Shown one piece after another: positions 35,590 through 43,085 of a stretch of 64,000 bases of DNA. Location of the stretch: contig NZ_CP032819.1 in the NCBI RefSeq assembly GCF_003991565.1, forward strand, positions 2,542,001 to 2,606,000. Reading direction: 5' to 3'. A program made the translations under genes and the position numbers. Numbering within the stretch: the first letter of the stretch is position 1; each line of letters starts with the position of its first letter. Source of the stretch: Butyricimonas faecalis (GTDB taxonomy: Bacteria > Bacteroidota > Bacteroidia > Bacteroidales > Marinifilaceae). Below the pieces are notes generated by a model. That model was not told where the DNA came from. It made no database searches and saw only the letters and a program-made list of their open reading frames with translations.

Positions 35590-37464
35590 ATGAATCTAAA
35601 AAAACGACATATGAAAACAAATACCATTCTAAAGAAATTAACATGGGGATTAATTATATTCATTGGATTATCCCATGCGGTTTTAGCCCAAAAAATCCAA
35701 GTAAGCGGTAAAGTAATGCTTGCCGCAGACAGTTCGGCATTACCCGGAGTCACCATTTTCATTAGGAACACGAATATTGGCGTTGTATCTGACTCACAGG
35801 GGAATTACACGATACAGGCAAATATCGGAGATACCCTACGTTTCAGTTTTATCGGGTTAGAAATCCAATATATCCCGGTAAAAGAGAAGAAATTAAATGT
35901 CTATCTAAAAGAGGACAGAATGGTGATGGAGGAAGAAGTCATTGTTGCCAAAACCGAAATCACCCATCATAAAAGTGCCATGCTTAAACTCCATTCCGAG
36001 AAGCATGTTCAAGGTAAAGCAATGCTATTAGTTCACCAACAAAACACGGAAGAGTATAATGAATTTGCCGCAAATCGTTTTCTGCCGACATTAGACGAGC
36101 CTCTTTCCACATTCTCGATTGACGTGGATAATGCAGCTTACTCTAATGTACGACGTTTTATTAACCAAGGAACTTTTCCTCCAATTGATGCCATACGCAC
36201 GGAAGAGTTCTTGAATTATTTCACCTATGACTATCCCACACCACAGGGAAAAGACCCGGTATGTATTACCACCGAGGTATCCAACGCCCCGTGGAACATG
36301 CAACACAAACTGGTACACATCGGCATCAAAGCAAAAGAAATTCCCACGGATAATCTTCCTGCTTCCAATCTTGTATTTTTGATCGACGTGTCCGGTTCCA
36401 TGAGTGACGCGAACAAACTCCCGCTATTAAAATCATCCCTGAAATTACTCGTGAAACAACTTCGCCCGCAAGACCGGGTAGCAATTGTCACTTATGCAAA
36501 CCACACGAAAGAGGTACTTGCCTCTACTCCGGGAAGTGATAAAGCCAAAATTCTGGATGCAATCGACGGCTTATATGCTAGCGGTGGCACGGCCGGTGGA
36601 GATGGTATACAACGAGCCTACCGGGTTGCCGAGAATAATTTCATAAAAGGAGGTAATAATCGTATCATCCTAGCCACAGACGGGGATTTCAATATCGGGA
36701 TTTCTTCACCCGAAGAACTGGAAAAGATGATTGAAACGAAACGAAATACGGGTATATACCTGACCGTTTTAGGCTTCGGGATGGGAAACTACAAAGATAA
36801 CCGGATGCAAATACTCGCGGAGAAAGGAAACGGAAATCACGCTTACATTGACAATCTGACAGAAGCGAAAAAAGTATTAGTGAACGAATTCGGCGGAACC
36901 CTTTTCACGGTTGCCAAAGACGTGAAGATTCAAGTGGAATTCAACCCGGCCAAGGTTCAGGCCTATCGTTTAATTGGCTATGAAAGTCGTCTGCTGGAAG
37001 CAAAAGATTTCAATGATGACACGAAAGATGCCGGAGAAATGGGAGCCGGACATAGTGTTACCGCCTTGTACGAAATCATCCCAGTCGGTATTAAAAGCAA
37101 TTTTATTCCAAGCATCGACCCCTTGAAATACCAGAAAACCGAAAAGAATGAAAAGAAAACATTAACAGATAGTCCAGAACTACTAACCGTGAAACTCCGC
37201 TACAAGCAACCGGAATCACATAAAAGTTCTAAAATGGAGGTAACTATTATCGATAATAATACACCGCTAAAAAAGAGCTCCGAGAATTTCCGGTTCTCTG
37301 CCGCTGTTGCAGGCTTCGGAATGTTATTACAAAACTCGGAATACAAGAACAATTTTACATTCGACGACGTTATCGATCTCGCCAAACAAGCCACGAATTA
37401 CGATCCGGAAGGATATCGGAAAGAATTTATCCGACTGGTTGAAAGCGCCGCCTTGCTAAAATGA
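35590..37464 (+). CDS. von Willebrand factor type A protein with N-terminal CarboxypepD_reg domain (YfbK-like)
   Basis: This protein is 624 residues long, or 617 if translation starts at the second ATG (35611), which gives a cleaner signal peptide (MKTNTILKKLTW to VLAQ). A SusC-type CarboxypepD_reg domain follows (QVSGKVMLAADSSALPGVTI). Then come a YfbK-type region (STFSIDVDNAAYSNVRRFI), a vWA domain with MIDAS motif DVSGSMSD near residue 263 and DGDFNIG, and a C-terminal DUF3520 region (TKDAGEMGAGHSVTALYEI, in part). It is probably periplasmic or surface exposed and binds a protein partner through a divalent metal. It is divergent from the ECF sigma gene, and both units carry the same CarboxypepD_reg module. 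Confidence 0.85.
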   Translation: MNLKKRHMKTNTILKKLTWGLIIFIGLSHAVLAQKIQVSGKVMLAADSSALPGVTIFIRNTNIGVVSDSQGNYTIQANIGDTLRFSFIGLEIQYIPVKEKKLNVYLKEDRMVMEEEVIVAKTEITHHKSAMLKLHSEKHVQGKAMLLVHQQNTEEYNEFAANRFLPTLDEPLSTFSIDVDNAAYSNVRRFINQGTFPPIDAIRTEEFLNYFTYDYPTPQGKDPVCITTEVSNAPWNMQHKLVHIGIKAKEIPTDNLPASNLVFLIDVSGSMSDANKLPLLKSSLKLLVKQLRPQDRVAIVTYANHTKEVLASTPGSDKAKILDAIDGLYASGGTAGGDGIQRAYRVAENNFIKGGNNRIILATDGDFNIGISSPEELEKMIETKRNTGIYLTVLGFGMGNYKDNRMQILAEKGNGNHAYIDNLTEAKKVLVNEFGGTLFTVAKDVKIQVEFNPAKVQAYRLIGYESRLLEAKDFNDDTKDAGEMGAGHSVTALYEIIPVGIKSNFIPSIDPLKYQKTEKNEKKTLTDSPELLTVKLRYKQPESHKSSKMEVTIIDNNTPLKKSSENFRFSAAVAGFGMLLQNSEYKNNFTFDDVIDLAKQATNYDPEGYRKEFIRLVESAALLK

Positions 37465-37472
37465 ACAAAATA

Positions 37473-37502
37473 AAATTGGCCGGGAAACTTTCCGGCCAAT
37501 TT
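37473..37502. terminator. Bidirectional terminator hairpin
   Basis: AAATTGGCCGG (37473-37483) pairs with CCGGCCAATTT (37492-37502). A and T runs flank both sides, so it serves both the vWA gene and the convergent DUF3298 gene. Confidence 0.8.
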
Positions 37503-37520
37503 CTATAAAGCAATATCGCT

Positions 37521-38222
37521 TTACTTAATCAATAAATCGTTTTTCAATGCCGCCCGGGGCACAGTCACTTCTGCCACCCCACACGCATAAGCTCCCAGCA
37601 CATATTGACCATAGGTAAAACAAACAGATTTCTTATTAAAGTTTACAGTAGTCACATCTTTCAGCGTGGGATCTGTTGTAAAACAACCTTCCGGATTCTT
37701 GAAATTCGCTTTCAATTGGGCATTAATCTGCGCTTCATTCACGTAATTCAACACTTCTTGATCGGTTAAGAATTTCTGATTCTGCACGTCATAATTGAAC
37801 GTATAGAAATTTGTTATTCCATGAGCCCCACCCGTAAACGTGTAAACCATCAAACGAACACTCACGTACCGGTCATTTGCCATGAACACGCTATCTCCTA
37901 CTTGCAACTCGTATATCCATGCCGGACGCTCTTCCCCGCTTCCTTGCCATGATTGAAAGAACTCGTTCGCATCAGCCTTCAAACTATCCTGCAAATCATT
38001 CACGAACTTCTCAATTTTCTTGTTCAATACCTCGCAACTCTTGTTCACGTTTGCATCAGCAGACGAAAACATGGAACGATTTACCGTAATATCCCAGTTC
38101 TCAGAATTCACTGTAACCTTCTCATTTTTCACGTTCAAATCTTGAACTTTGGGCTGGCACCCCATAAAGGTAAATGCCATAAAAACTGCCATAATTAGTG
38201 TACTTTTCATTGTGTGTTTCAT
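37521..38222 (-). CDS. DUF3298/DUF4163 lipoprotein
   Basis: This 233-residue lipoprotein has a signal ending at the lipobox cysteine (FMAFTFMG, then CQPKVQD). The C-terminal half carries the DUF3298 pattern: YTFTGGAHGITNFYTFNYDVQ, in part, and KSVCFTYGQYVLGAYACGVAEVTVP, in part. Proteins of this family (RsiV-like C-terminal fold, heat-shock-cognate-like) are envelope proteins of unclear role. The start could also be the ATG at 38210 (MKSTLIMA). A TATATTTG promoter box lies at 38239-38246. It is the last chromosomal gene before the ICE. Confidence 0.82.
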   Translation of the reverse strand: MKHTMKSTLIMAVFMAFTFMGCQPKVQDLNVKNEKVTVNSENWDITVNRSMFSSADANVNKSCEVLNKKIEKFVNDLQDSLKADANEFFQSWQGSGEERPAWIYELQVGDSVFMANDRYVSVRLMVYTFTGGAHGITNFYTFNYDVQNQKFLTDQEVLNYVNEAQINAQLKANFKNPEGCFTTDPTLKDVTTVNFNKKSVCFTYGQYVLGAYACGVAEVTVPRAALKNDLLIK

Positions 38223-38238
38223 TTTTTTGTGTGTTATA

Positions 38239-38246
38239 CAAATATA
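38239..38246 (-). promoter_or_regulatory. Promoter -7 box of the DUF3298 gene
   Basis: TATATTTG on the minus strand fits TAnnTTTG, 16 bases before the start codon. The remaining bases to 38590 hold no gene that I can see; they are the likely junction of chromosome and ICE. Confidence 0.5.
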
Positions 38247-38591
38247 AGAAAACTCGCCCGATTATGGATGGATTCAGGAAAAATAATGTAAACTATTGGG
38301 TTTTCAGGGAGATACGCAGCATTATTCCGCATTTGTAAACGTGTGCTTTGAAGCTGTTTTTTGAATAGTTAAGCGGAAAAATTGCTACCTATCCGTTGCC
38401 CATTCCAGTTGTATGGAGTTGTTTGAAAATCCTTTTTGCTCCGACCATAAAGAACGCAGTTTTATCATTTTGGCTTAGCGAAGGTACTTATTTTTTTTGA
38501 GATATGAAAAATATAGGTTCCGGAAGTCAATGGTGATAGCTTTGTCTATGTTTGACGATATTTTACATGCCGATGATTAACTCTGTCTCCG

Positions 38592-38601
38592 TTAATTTTG
38601 C
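38592..38601 (+). other. Candidate ICE attachment core / integrase promoter
   Basis: TTAATTTTGC matches nine of ten positions of the CTnDOT-family attachment core GTANNTTTGC. It also contains TAATTTTG, a fit to the -7 promoter consensus. It lies 5 bases before the integrase ATG. The two readings cannot be separated without the right end of the element, so this is only a candidate. Confidence 0.3.
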
Positions 38602-38606
38602 AAACA

Positions 38607-39842
38607 ATGGAACAGATTATGAATCAAACAGATGTAAAGGTTTCGTTCTACCTTAAAAAGAGCGAGGCGGATGCCAAGGGAAATTGTCCCGTAATGGCAC
38701 GGCTTATTGTCGGCAAGTACTCTGAAACAGCATTCAGTGTTAAGCTTCGTGTGCCACAGTCTTTGTGGTTATCTGGACGTGCCTGTGGGAAAAGCGCTGC
38801 GGCCCGAGACATAAATAACAGGCTGGATGAAATACGTGCAGCTGCTTTCAGTATCTATGCGGAACAATCCGCAAACCGTGAAGTTGTTACTGCAGAAGAA
38901 GTAAAACACCAGCTTTTGGGAATGGCTCCGGAACAGGAAACCTTGTTAAGCTATTTCAGGCTTTTCATGAGAAATTTCGAGAAACGTGTTGGGATTAACC
39001 GGACGGAAAGCAGCTTGAACGGTTATCGAAATTCCTATGATCATCTGGTTCGTTTCTTACAGTCACAATACAAGTTGTCAGACATTCCTTTTGCAGCATT
39101 AGACCGTTCTTTCATTGAAAAATTCGATTTGCATTTGCGTACGGAATGTCATTTGGCTCCAGGAACGATTGTAAATCTTACTGTAAGGCTGAAAACAATT
39201 GTCGGAGAAGCGATTGCGGACGGTATCATTACAGCGTTTCCTTTTGTGGGTTATGAACCGACGCATCCGCAATCGGAACAAAAATATCTTACAACAGAGG
39301 AATTGAACAGAATCATGACCACCCCTTTGCATAGTCGCACCCTTTATCATGTACGGGATTTGTTTTTGTTTTCCTGCTATACTGGTATTCCTTATAGCGA
39401 TATGTGTATGCTGACAAATGAGAATCTTTCCCTTGCTGAAGATGGCATTTGGTGGATTAGGAGTTCACGCAAGAAAACCGGTGTAGATTTTGAAATACCG
39501 CTTATGGAATTGCCGCTTCATATCATTGAAAAGTACCGGGATGTGGCTCCTGAGGGAAAGCTTCTTCCTATGTATTCCAACAGTTCGTTGAACCATTATT
39601 TGAAACAGATAGCCGTACTCTGTGGCATAGAACGCAAGCTGGTCTTCCACGTGGCCCGTCATACCTATGCGACCGAAATCACCCTTTCCCATGGTGTACC
39701 ACTTGAAACGGTCAGCAAGATGTTGGGACACAGCAGAATTGGTACTACACAGCTTTATGCAAAGGTTACAGACAATAAGATAGATACAGATACAAAAGCA
39801 TTGGATAAAAAAATTGCTGAGAGGTTTTCTGTAGTTATTTGA
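38607..39842 (+). CDS. Tyrosine recombinase / integrase (first of a tandem pair)
   Basis: This 411-residue tyrosine recombinase has an N-terminal arm-binding domain (TDVKVSFYLKKSEADAKGNC, in part), a phage-SAM-like core-binding domain (YRNSYDHLVRFLQSQY), and a catalytic domain with Arg in SCYTGIPYSD, His-x-x-Arg in VFHVARHTYATEI and the tyrosine in TTQLYAKVTD. IntDOT-family enzymes integrate and excise Bacteroides conjugative transposons. ATG 38607 is chosen over an upstream TTG. The following gene starts 3 bases after its stop. Two adjacent, diverged recombinases suggest that both act on this element or that one was inherited from an older one. Confidence 0.93.
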   Translation: MEQIMNQTDVKVSFYLKKSEADAKGNCPVMARLIVGKYSETAFSVKLRVPQSLWLSGRACGKSAAARDINNRLDEIRAAAFSIYAEQSANREVVTAEEVKHQLLGMAPEQETLLSYFRLFMRNFEKRVGINRTESSLNGYRNSYDHLVRFLQSQYKLSDIPFAALDRSFIEKFDLHLRTECHLAPGTIVNLTVRLKTIVGEAIADGIITAFPFVGYEPTHPQSEQKYLTTEELNRIMTTPLHSRTLYHVRDLFLFSCYTGIPYSDMCMLTNENLSLAEDGIWWIRSSRKKTGVDFEIPLMELPLHIIEKYRDVAPEGKLLPMYSNSSLNHYLKQIAVLCGIERKLVFHVARHTYATEITLSHGVPLETVSKMLGHSRIGTTQLYAKVTDNKIDTDTKALDKKIAERFSVVI

Positions 39843-39844
39843 TA

Positions 39845-41188
39845 ATGGCAAAAAATAGGATTATGAAAAGAAATACTGATAATATGGAAATCAAACGTCG
39901 CAGTACATTTGCGATATTGTTTTATATAAACCGTACCAAAATCCGTAAAGACGGAACATGTCAGCTGCTGTGCAAGATAAGCATAGATGCCAAATGGGAA
40001 CAGATAGGAACGAAAGTGTCTGTCAATCCTGCCGTTTGGAATCCGGAAAAGGGACGGGCTGACGGCCGCAGTGAGAATGCTATTACCGTCAACCGGGCCA
40101 TTGATGATCTGACAAAAGAAATCAAGGAGCATTATAGGCGGATTAAGAACAGTCTGGGATTTATTACGGCAGAGCAGGTAAAGAATGCTGTGATGGGAGT
40201 CGGTCAGAAACCGCTAACTCTGCTGGCTCTTTTCAGAGAGCATAACGAGGAGTTCAAGAAGCGTATCGGGGTGGATCGGATAAAGGAAAGTTATGATTCC
40301 TACTTGCGCTCATATAAGCACCTTTCTGCTTTTGTGCAGGAAAAACGTGGTATAGAGGATGTTCTTTTACGGAATCTTGATCGTGTTTTTTATGATGACT
40401 TTGAACTGTTTCTCAGGACGAACAGGAACTTAAGTCCGAAGACAGTACATGAACACCTTTATAGACTGAAGAAGATGACTATGAGGGCTGTCAGTCAGGG
40501 AACAATACGCCGCGATCCTTACTGTCGTCTTCATCCGGAATTACCCAAACGGAAAAGTCGTCATCTGAAATTGGAAGATCTGAAGACACTGCTTACAACC
40601 CCGGTCGAGAAGCCACAGCTTCAGTTTGTCCGAGATATGTTCATTTTCTCCACCTTTACCGGACTTGCCTATGCAGATTTGAAAAGACTGACTGTTAATG
40701 ATATTATACAATCTGAGGATGGTTCGTGGTGGATTCATATCCAACGTCAGAAAACAGGGACATTGTCTTCTGTACGGCTGTTGGATATTCCGTTGAAGAT
40801 AATTGAAAAGTATCGGGAACAGCGTCATGATGACAAGGTTTTCAATTTATACAAGCGTGAGTATTTCATTATGCTTACCCGTAAGTTAGGTGAGGTATAC
40901 GGTTTTGAACTCACATTCCATAAGGCGCGACACAATTTCGGAACTCATATAACTCTTTCAATGGGCATTCCAATTGAAACGGTCGGTAAAATGATGGGCC
41001 ATATGCGAATTGAAACTACGCAGCTTTATGCTAAAGTCACCGACAAGAAAGTAGATGAAGACATGAAACGTCTGAAGGCAGCTGGTCTAAGCCAAACATC
41101 CGGCTTATATGAGGAGGATATTATAGTAAGGAAACAGAGACGAAAATCCCAAAGCCAGCTATCAGAAAATAAAGAAACGACCTTGTAA
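39845..41188 (+). CDS. Tyrosine recombinase / integrase (second of a tandem pair)
   Basis: This 447-residue recombinase has the same layout: arm-binding domain (STFAILFYINRTKIRKDGTC, in part), SAM-like domain (YDSYLRSYKHLSAFVQEKRG) and catalytic motifs STFTGLAYAD, FHKARHNFGTHI and TTQLYAKVTDKK. Its C-terminus has an extra basic tail (RKQRRKSQSQ). It is related to but clearly diverged from the first recombinase. Starts at 39845 or 39863 are both possible. The stop codon lies inside the loop of a terminator hairpin. Confidence 0.93.
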   Translation: MAKNRIMKRNTDNMEIKRRSTFAILFYINRTKIRKDGTCQLLCKISIDAKWEQIGTKVSVNPAVWNPEKGRADGRSENAITVNRAIDDLTKEIKEHYRRIKNSLGFITAEQVKNAVMGVGQKPLTLLALFREHNEEFKKRIGVDRIKESYDSYLRSYKHLSAFVQEKRGIEDVLLRNLDRVFYDDFELFLRTNRNLSPKTVHEHLYRLKKMTMRAVSQGTIRRDPYCRLHPELPKRKSRHLKLEDLKTLLTTPVEKPQLQFVRDMFIFSTFTGLAYADLKRLTVNDIIQSEDGSWWIHIQRQKTGTLSSVRLLDIPLKIIEKYREQRHDDKVFNLYKREYFIMLTRKLGEVYGFELTFHKARHNFGTHITLSMGIPIETVGKMMGHMRIETTQLYAKVTDKKVDEDMKRLKAAGLSQTSGLYEEDIIVRKQRRKSQSQLSENKETTL

Positions 41189-41203
41189 CGAGGCCGTTTC
41201 TTT
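41171..41203 (+). terminator. Terminator overlapping the end of the second integrase gene
   Basis: AAAGAAACG-A-CCT and AGG-C-CGTTTCTTT form a hairpin with one mismatch, followed by TTTG. The integrase stop codon TAA is in its loop. Confidence 0.75.
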
Positions 41204-41212
41204 TGCATTGTT

Positions 41213-41524
41213 TCATACCCATCGCTGTTCTTCCCTGCATCTTTTATATGCGTCGTCAAGAACTTTCTGTATGTCTGACTCTTTGTAAAGGGCTTTTCCC
41301 TGCACAAGGTAGTAAGGTATCACACCGAGGGTCCGGTATTCCTGCAAGGTACGCCGGCTTACTTTCAACAGCTTTGAAAGTTCCTCGTCCGTGAGGAAAT
41401 AATCACTGTGGAATGCGGGTCTCGGAGCCGTCCTTATTGCGTCTATCATACGCTCCATGTTTTCCAGCCCTTTGAAAATAGTATCAATCCGCTGGTCCTT
41501 TCTGTCTATAAGATCGTAACTCAT
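41213..41524 (-). CDS. Helix-turn-helix (excisionase-type) protein, gene 1
   Basis: This 103-residue protein has a MerR/excisionase-type winged helix: FLTDEELSKLLKVSRRTLQEY, in part, then RTLGVIPYYLVQGKALYKESDI. The N-terminus (DRKDQRIDTIFKGLENMERM) is a short amphipathic helix that may dimerise. Such small basic proteins direct excision or act as regulators in CTnDOT-type elements (Xis2c/Xis2d-like). It overlaps the gene upstream by 4 bases (ATGA) and is the last of three related genes. Confidence 0.82.
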   Translation of the reverse strand: MSYDLIDRKDQRIDTIFKGLENMERMIDAIRTAPRPAFHSDYFLTDEELSKLLKVSRRTLQEYRTLGVIPYYLVQGKALYKESDIQKVLDDAYKRCREEQRWV

Positions 41525-41814
41525 GGCTTTCTTTTTTGTGGGTGATAACTTGATTCCAACATGTTTTGCACATCTTCCGGCTTGTAGAAGAACTTGTTCT
41601 TGACCCGGGTGAAAGGCAACAGCCCTTTCTCACGATATACCTGAAGCGTTCTCTTTGATATGCGGAGAATCCCGCATACCTCCTGATTGTCCATCCATTT
41701 TTTCAGTCCTGCATCTTTGGCCGGATTGCATATACCAGTGACTTTTTTCTCTATCATGCTGAATCGGACAACCAGTTCGTCAAATGTCCGTTTGTCTATA
41801 CATATAATTTCCAT
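41521..41814 (-). CDS. Helix-turn-helix (excisionase-type) protein, gene 2
   Basis: This 97-residue protein is a paralogue of its neighbours. The winged helix MDNQEVCGILRISKRTLQVY and REKGLLPFTRVKNKFFYKPED lies at residues 35-85, after a short helical N-terminus (TFDELVVRFSMIEKKV). It probably binds recombination or promoter sites of the element. It starts 12 bases after the third helix-turn-helix gene and is translationally coupled to the first by a 4-base overlap. Confidence 0.82.
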   Translation of the reverse strand: MEIICIDKRTFDELVVRFSMIEKKVTGICNPAKDAGLKKWMDNQEVCGILRISKRTLQVYREKGLLPFTRVKNKFFYKPEDVQNMLESSYHPQKRKP

Positions 41815-41826
41815 ACTGCCGTTTTG

Positions 41827-42150
41827 TTAGAATTGAATACCGAGTTCCTTTTTAATTTTTGCCGGAAGTACCTTTCCTTTCCTGCTCAGGAAGTCCTGGA
41901 CTTCCGAAGCCTTGTAATAGGTACGTCCGTCAATCATGTAGTAGGTGACGAGTTTCTTCTGGCGGTAGCGTGCAAGTGTACGCTTGGTAACACCAAGGAG
42001 CTCGCACATATCCTGGTTGTCAAGCAGCTTGTCACCCTCAAGAGCGGCCGTCTGCCTGTTCATGCGGTTCAGCCTGTCATCTATCCTGTCAAACCGTTCC
42101 ATTATCTGATGGAGTATCATCTGGAATGTCTCCCTGTTTATCTGTATCAT
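41827..42150 (-). CDS. Helix-turn-helix (excisionase-type) protein, gene 3
   Basis: This 107-residue protein starts at the ATG at 42150 (MIQINRETFQMILHQIMERF). A longer frame from 42429 adds 93 residues that overlap the convergently oriented repeat region and lack protein-like composition, so it was not used. The winged helix is LDNQDMCELLGVTKRTLARY with RQKKLVTYYMIDGRTYYKASE. It is first of the three-gene helix-turn-helix operon. The TTGCAA repeats at 42331-42375 lie upstream and may be its binding sites. Confidence 0.82.
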   Translation of the reverse strand: MIQINRETFQMILHQIMERFDRIDDRLNRMNRQTAALEGDKLLDNQDMCELLGVTKRTLARYRQKKLVTYYMIDGRTYYKASEVQDFLSRKGKVLPAKIKKELGIQF

Positions 42151-42330
42151 AATGAATTCTGTTTTTAGTGTAATAATTCCATTTTTTACACCGTGTTGCG
42201 CAACAGGTTTCATTATGATATAGGCCAAAACATAGACCAACGGAACATATCGCCACATAAAAGCATGACAAGTCATTGAGTAATAGGAAAATAAAAAATC
42301 AGCCCCATAAAAATGAGACTGATGGAAGTA

Positions 42331-42375
42331 TTGCAAATGCAATATGTTGCAATGCCTTATTGCAATGTCTTGCAA
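42331..42375. repeat. TTGCAA palindrome cluster upstream of the helix-turn-helix operon
   Basis: Four copies of the palindrome TTGCAA (42331, 42347, 42360, 42370) and one half-match TGCAAT (42338) occur in 45 bases. They straddle the 3' end of the gene at 42357 and the promoter region of the helix-turn-helix genes. The spacings are 16, 13 and 10 bases. Confidence 0.6.
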
Positions 42376-42773
42376 TAAACCAGGCGACAAATTCCGTTTT
42401 TGAATGTTTTGGATTTTACGGTTTTCCACTCTCCACGTGGCAGATGTTTTGAGACGGATTTATGGTTCGGACGAGTGGAAGGAAACAGGAAAATGATCAT
42501 TTCATCTATGAGATGATAAACTGAGAGACCACGCAAAAGTTCTATGCTTTCTTCGTCATGTATCTCGGCTTGATAAAGGATGGATGGGTCTGACATGTCT
42601 TTCTCGCACATGAAATCCACAAGCGGATAACCCGGATAGAGCCGGCGGGTACATTTGTCGCGCCCGTATGAGAATCCGTCCTTGTCGTCTCTCATCCATT
42701 GTAATAAGGGGTCGTCTTCCGCCGGAATGGAACCGTCTAATGTCATTGCTATCAGAACCTGTAACTTGGCCAT
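42357..42773 (-). CDS. RibD C-terminal / dihydrofolate reductase-like protein
   Basis: This 138-residue protein begins MAKLQVLIAMTLDGSIPAED, the first strand and loop of the RibD-C/DHFR fold, where the substrate and NADPH bind, and continues with FMCEKDMSD and HLIDEMIIFLFPSTRP. It is shorter than typical members (about 170-180) and lacks an obvious full NADPH GRKT-type motif, so it may be a reduced relative with a changed role. It stands between the helix-turn-helix genes and the RteB gene on the ICE. A reductase function is not assured. Confidence 0.65.
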   Translation of the reverse strand: MAKLQVLIAMTLDGSIPAEDDPLLQWMRDDKDGFSYGRDKCTRRLYPGYPLVDFMCEKDMSDPSILYQAEIHDEESIELLRGLSVYHLIDEMIIFLFPSTRPNHKSVSKHLPRGEWKTVKSKTFKNGICRLVYCKTLQ

Positions 42774-42815
42774 ACCTTTTTTCCTCTAAATGAAAAGCGT
42801 GAAACTCACGCACTA

Positions 42816-42932
42816 TCAGGTAGAGGCTCTGGTAAGCCCATTGTAGAATCATGCATGAGCTCACGCTATAGGACATAGCATAAGCTACACGCAAAAGCCT
42901 CTACAATATCAATTTACCAGATTTCTACCTGA
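42816..42932. repeat. Nested inverted repeats (about 117 bp)
   Basis: Outer arms 42816-42835 and 42914-42932 pair with few mismatches (both contain AGGTAGA and CTGGTAA). Middle arms are ATTGTAGA (42840-42847) and TCTACAAT (42900-42907), and inner arms are GCTAT and ATAGC around AGGAC. The whole 312-base gap between the RibD-like gene and the RteB gene otherwise contains no gene that I can see. Confidence 0.65.
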
Positions 42933-43085
42933 GACGTCTTGCGACTTATGTTGTAATGTTCGGCAAGGCTTAAAGCAATGCCGATATTTTCTCCTTATGT
43001 TGTGACTGTCATTCCTATATTACAAGGATTTCCAATCATATGCAAATGTAGGCATTTTATTCCAAACAGAAATATGGAATGACGG

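Noticed and set aside
42151..42429. 93-codon N-terminal extension of the third helix-turn-helix gene
   Set aside because: The family start is at 42150; the extension has no domain and crosses the TTGCAA cluster and the end of the next gene.
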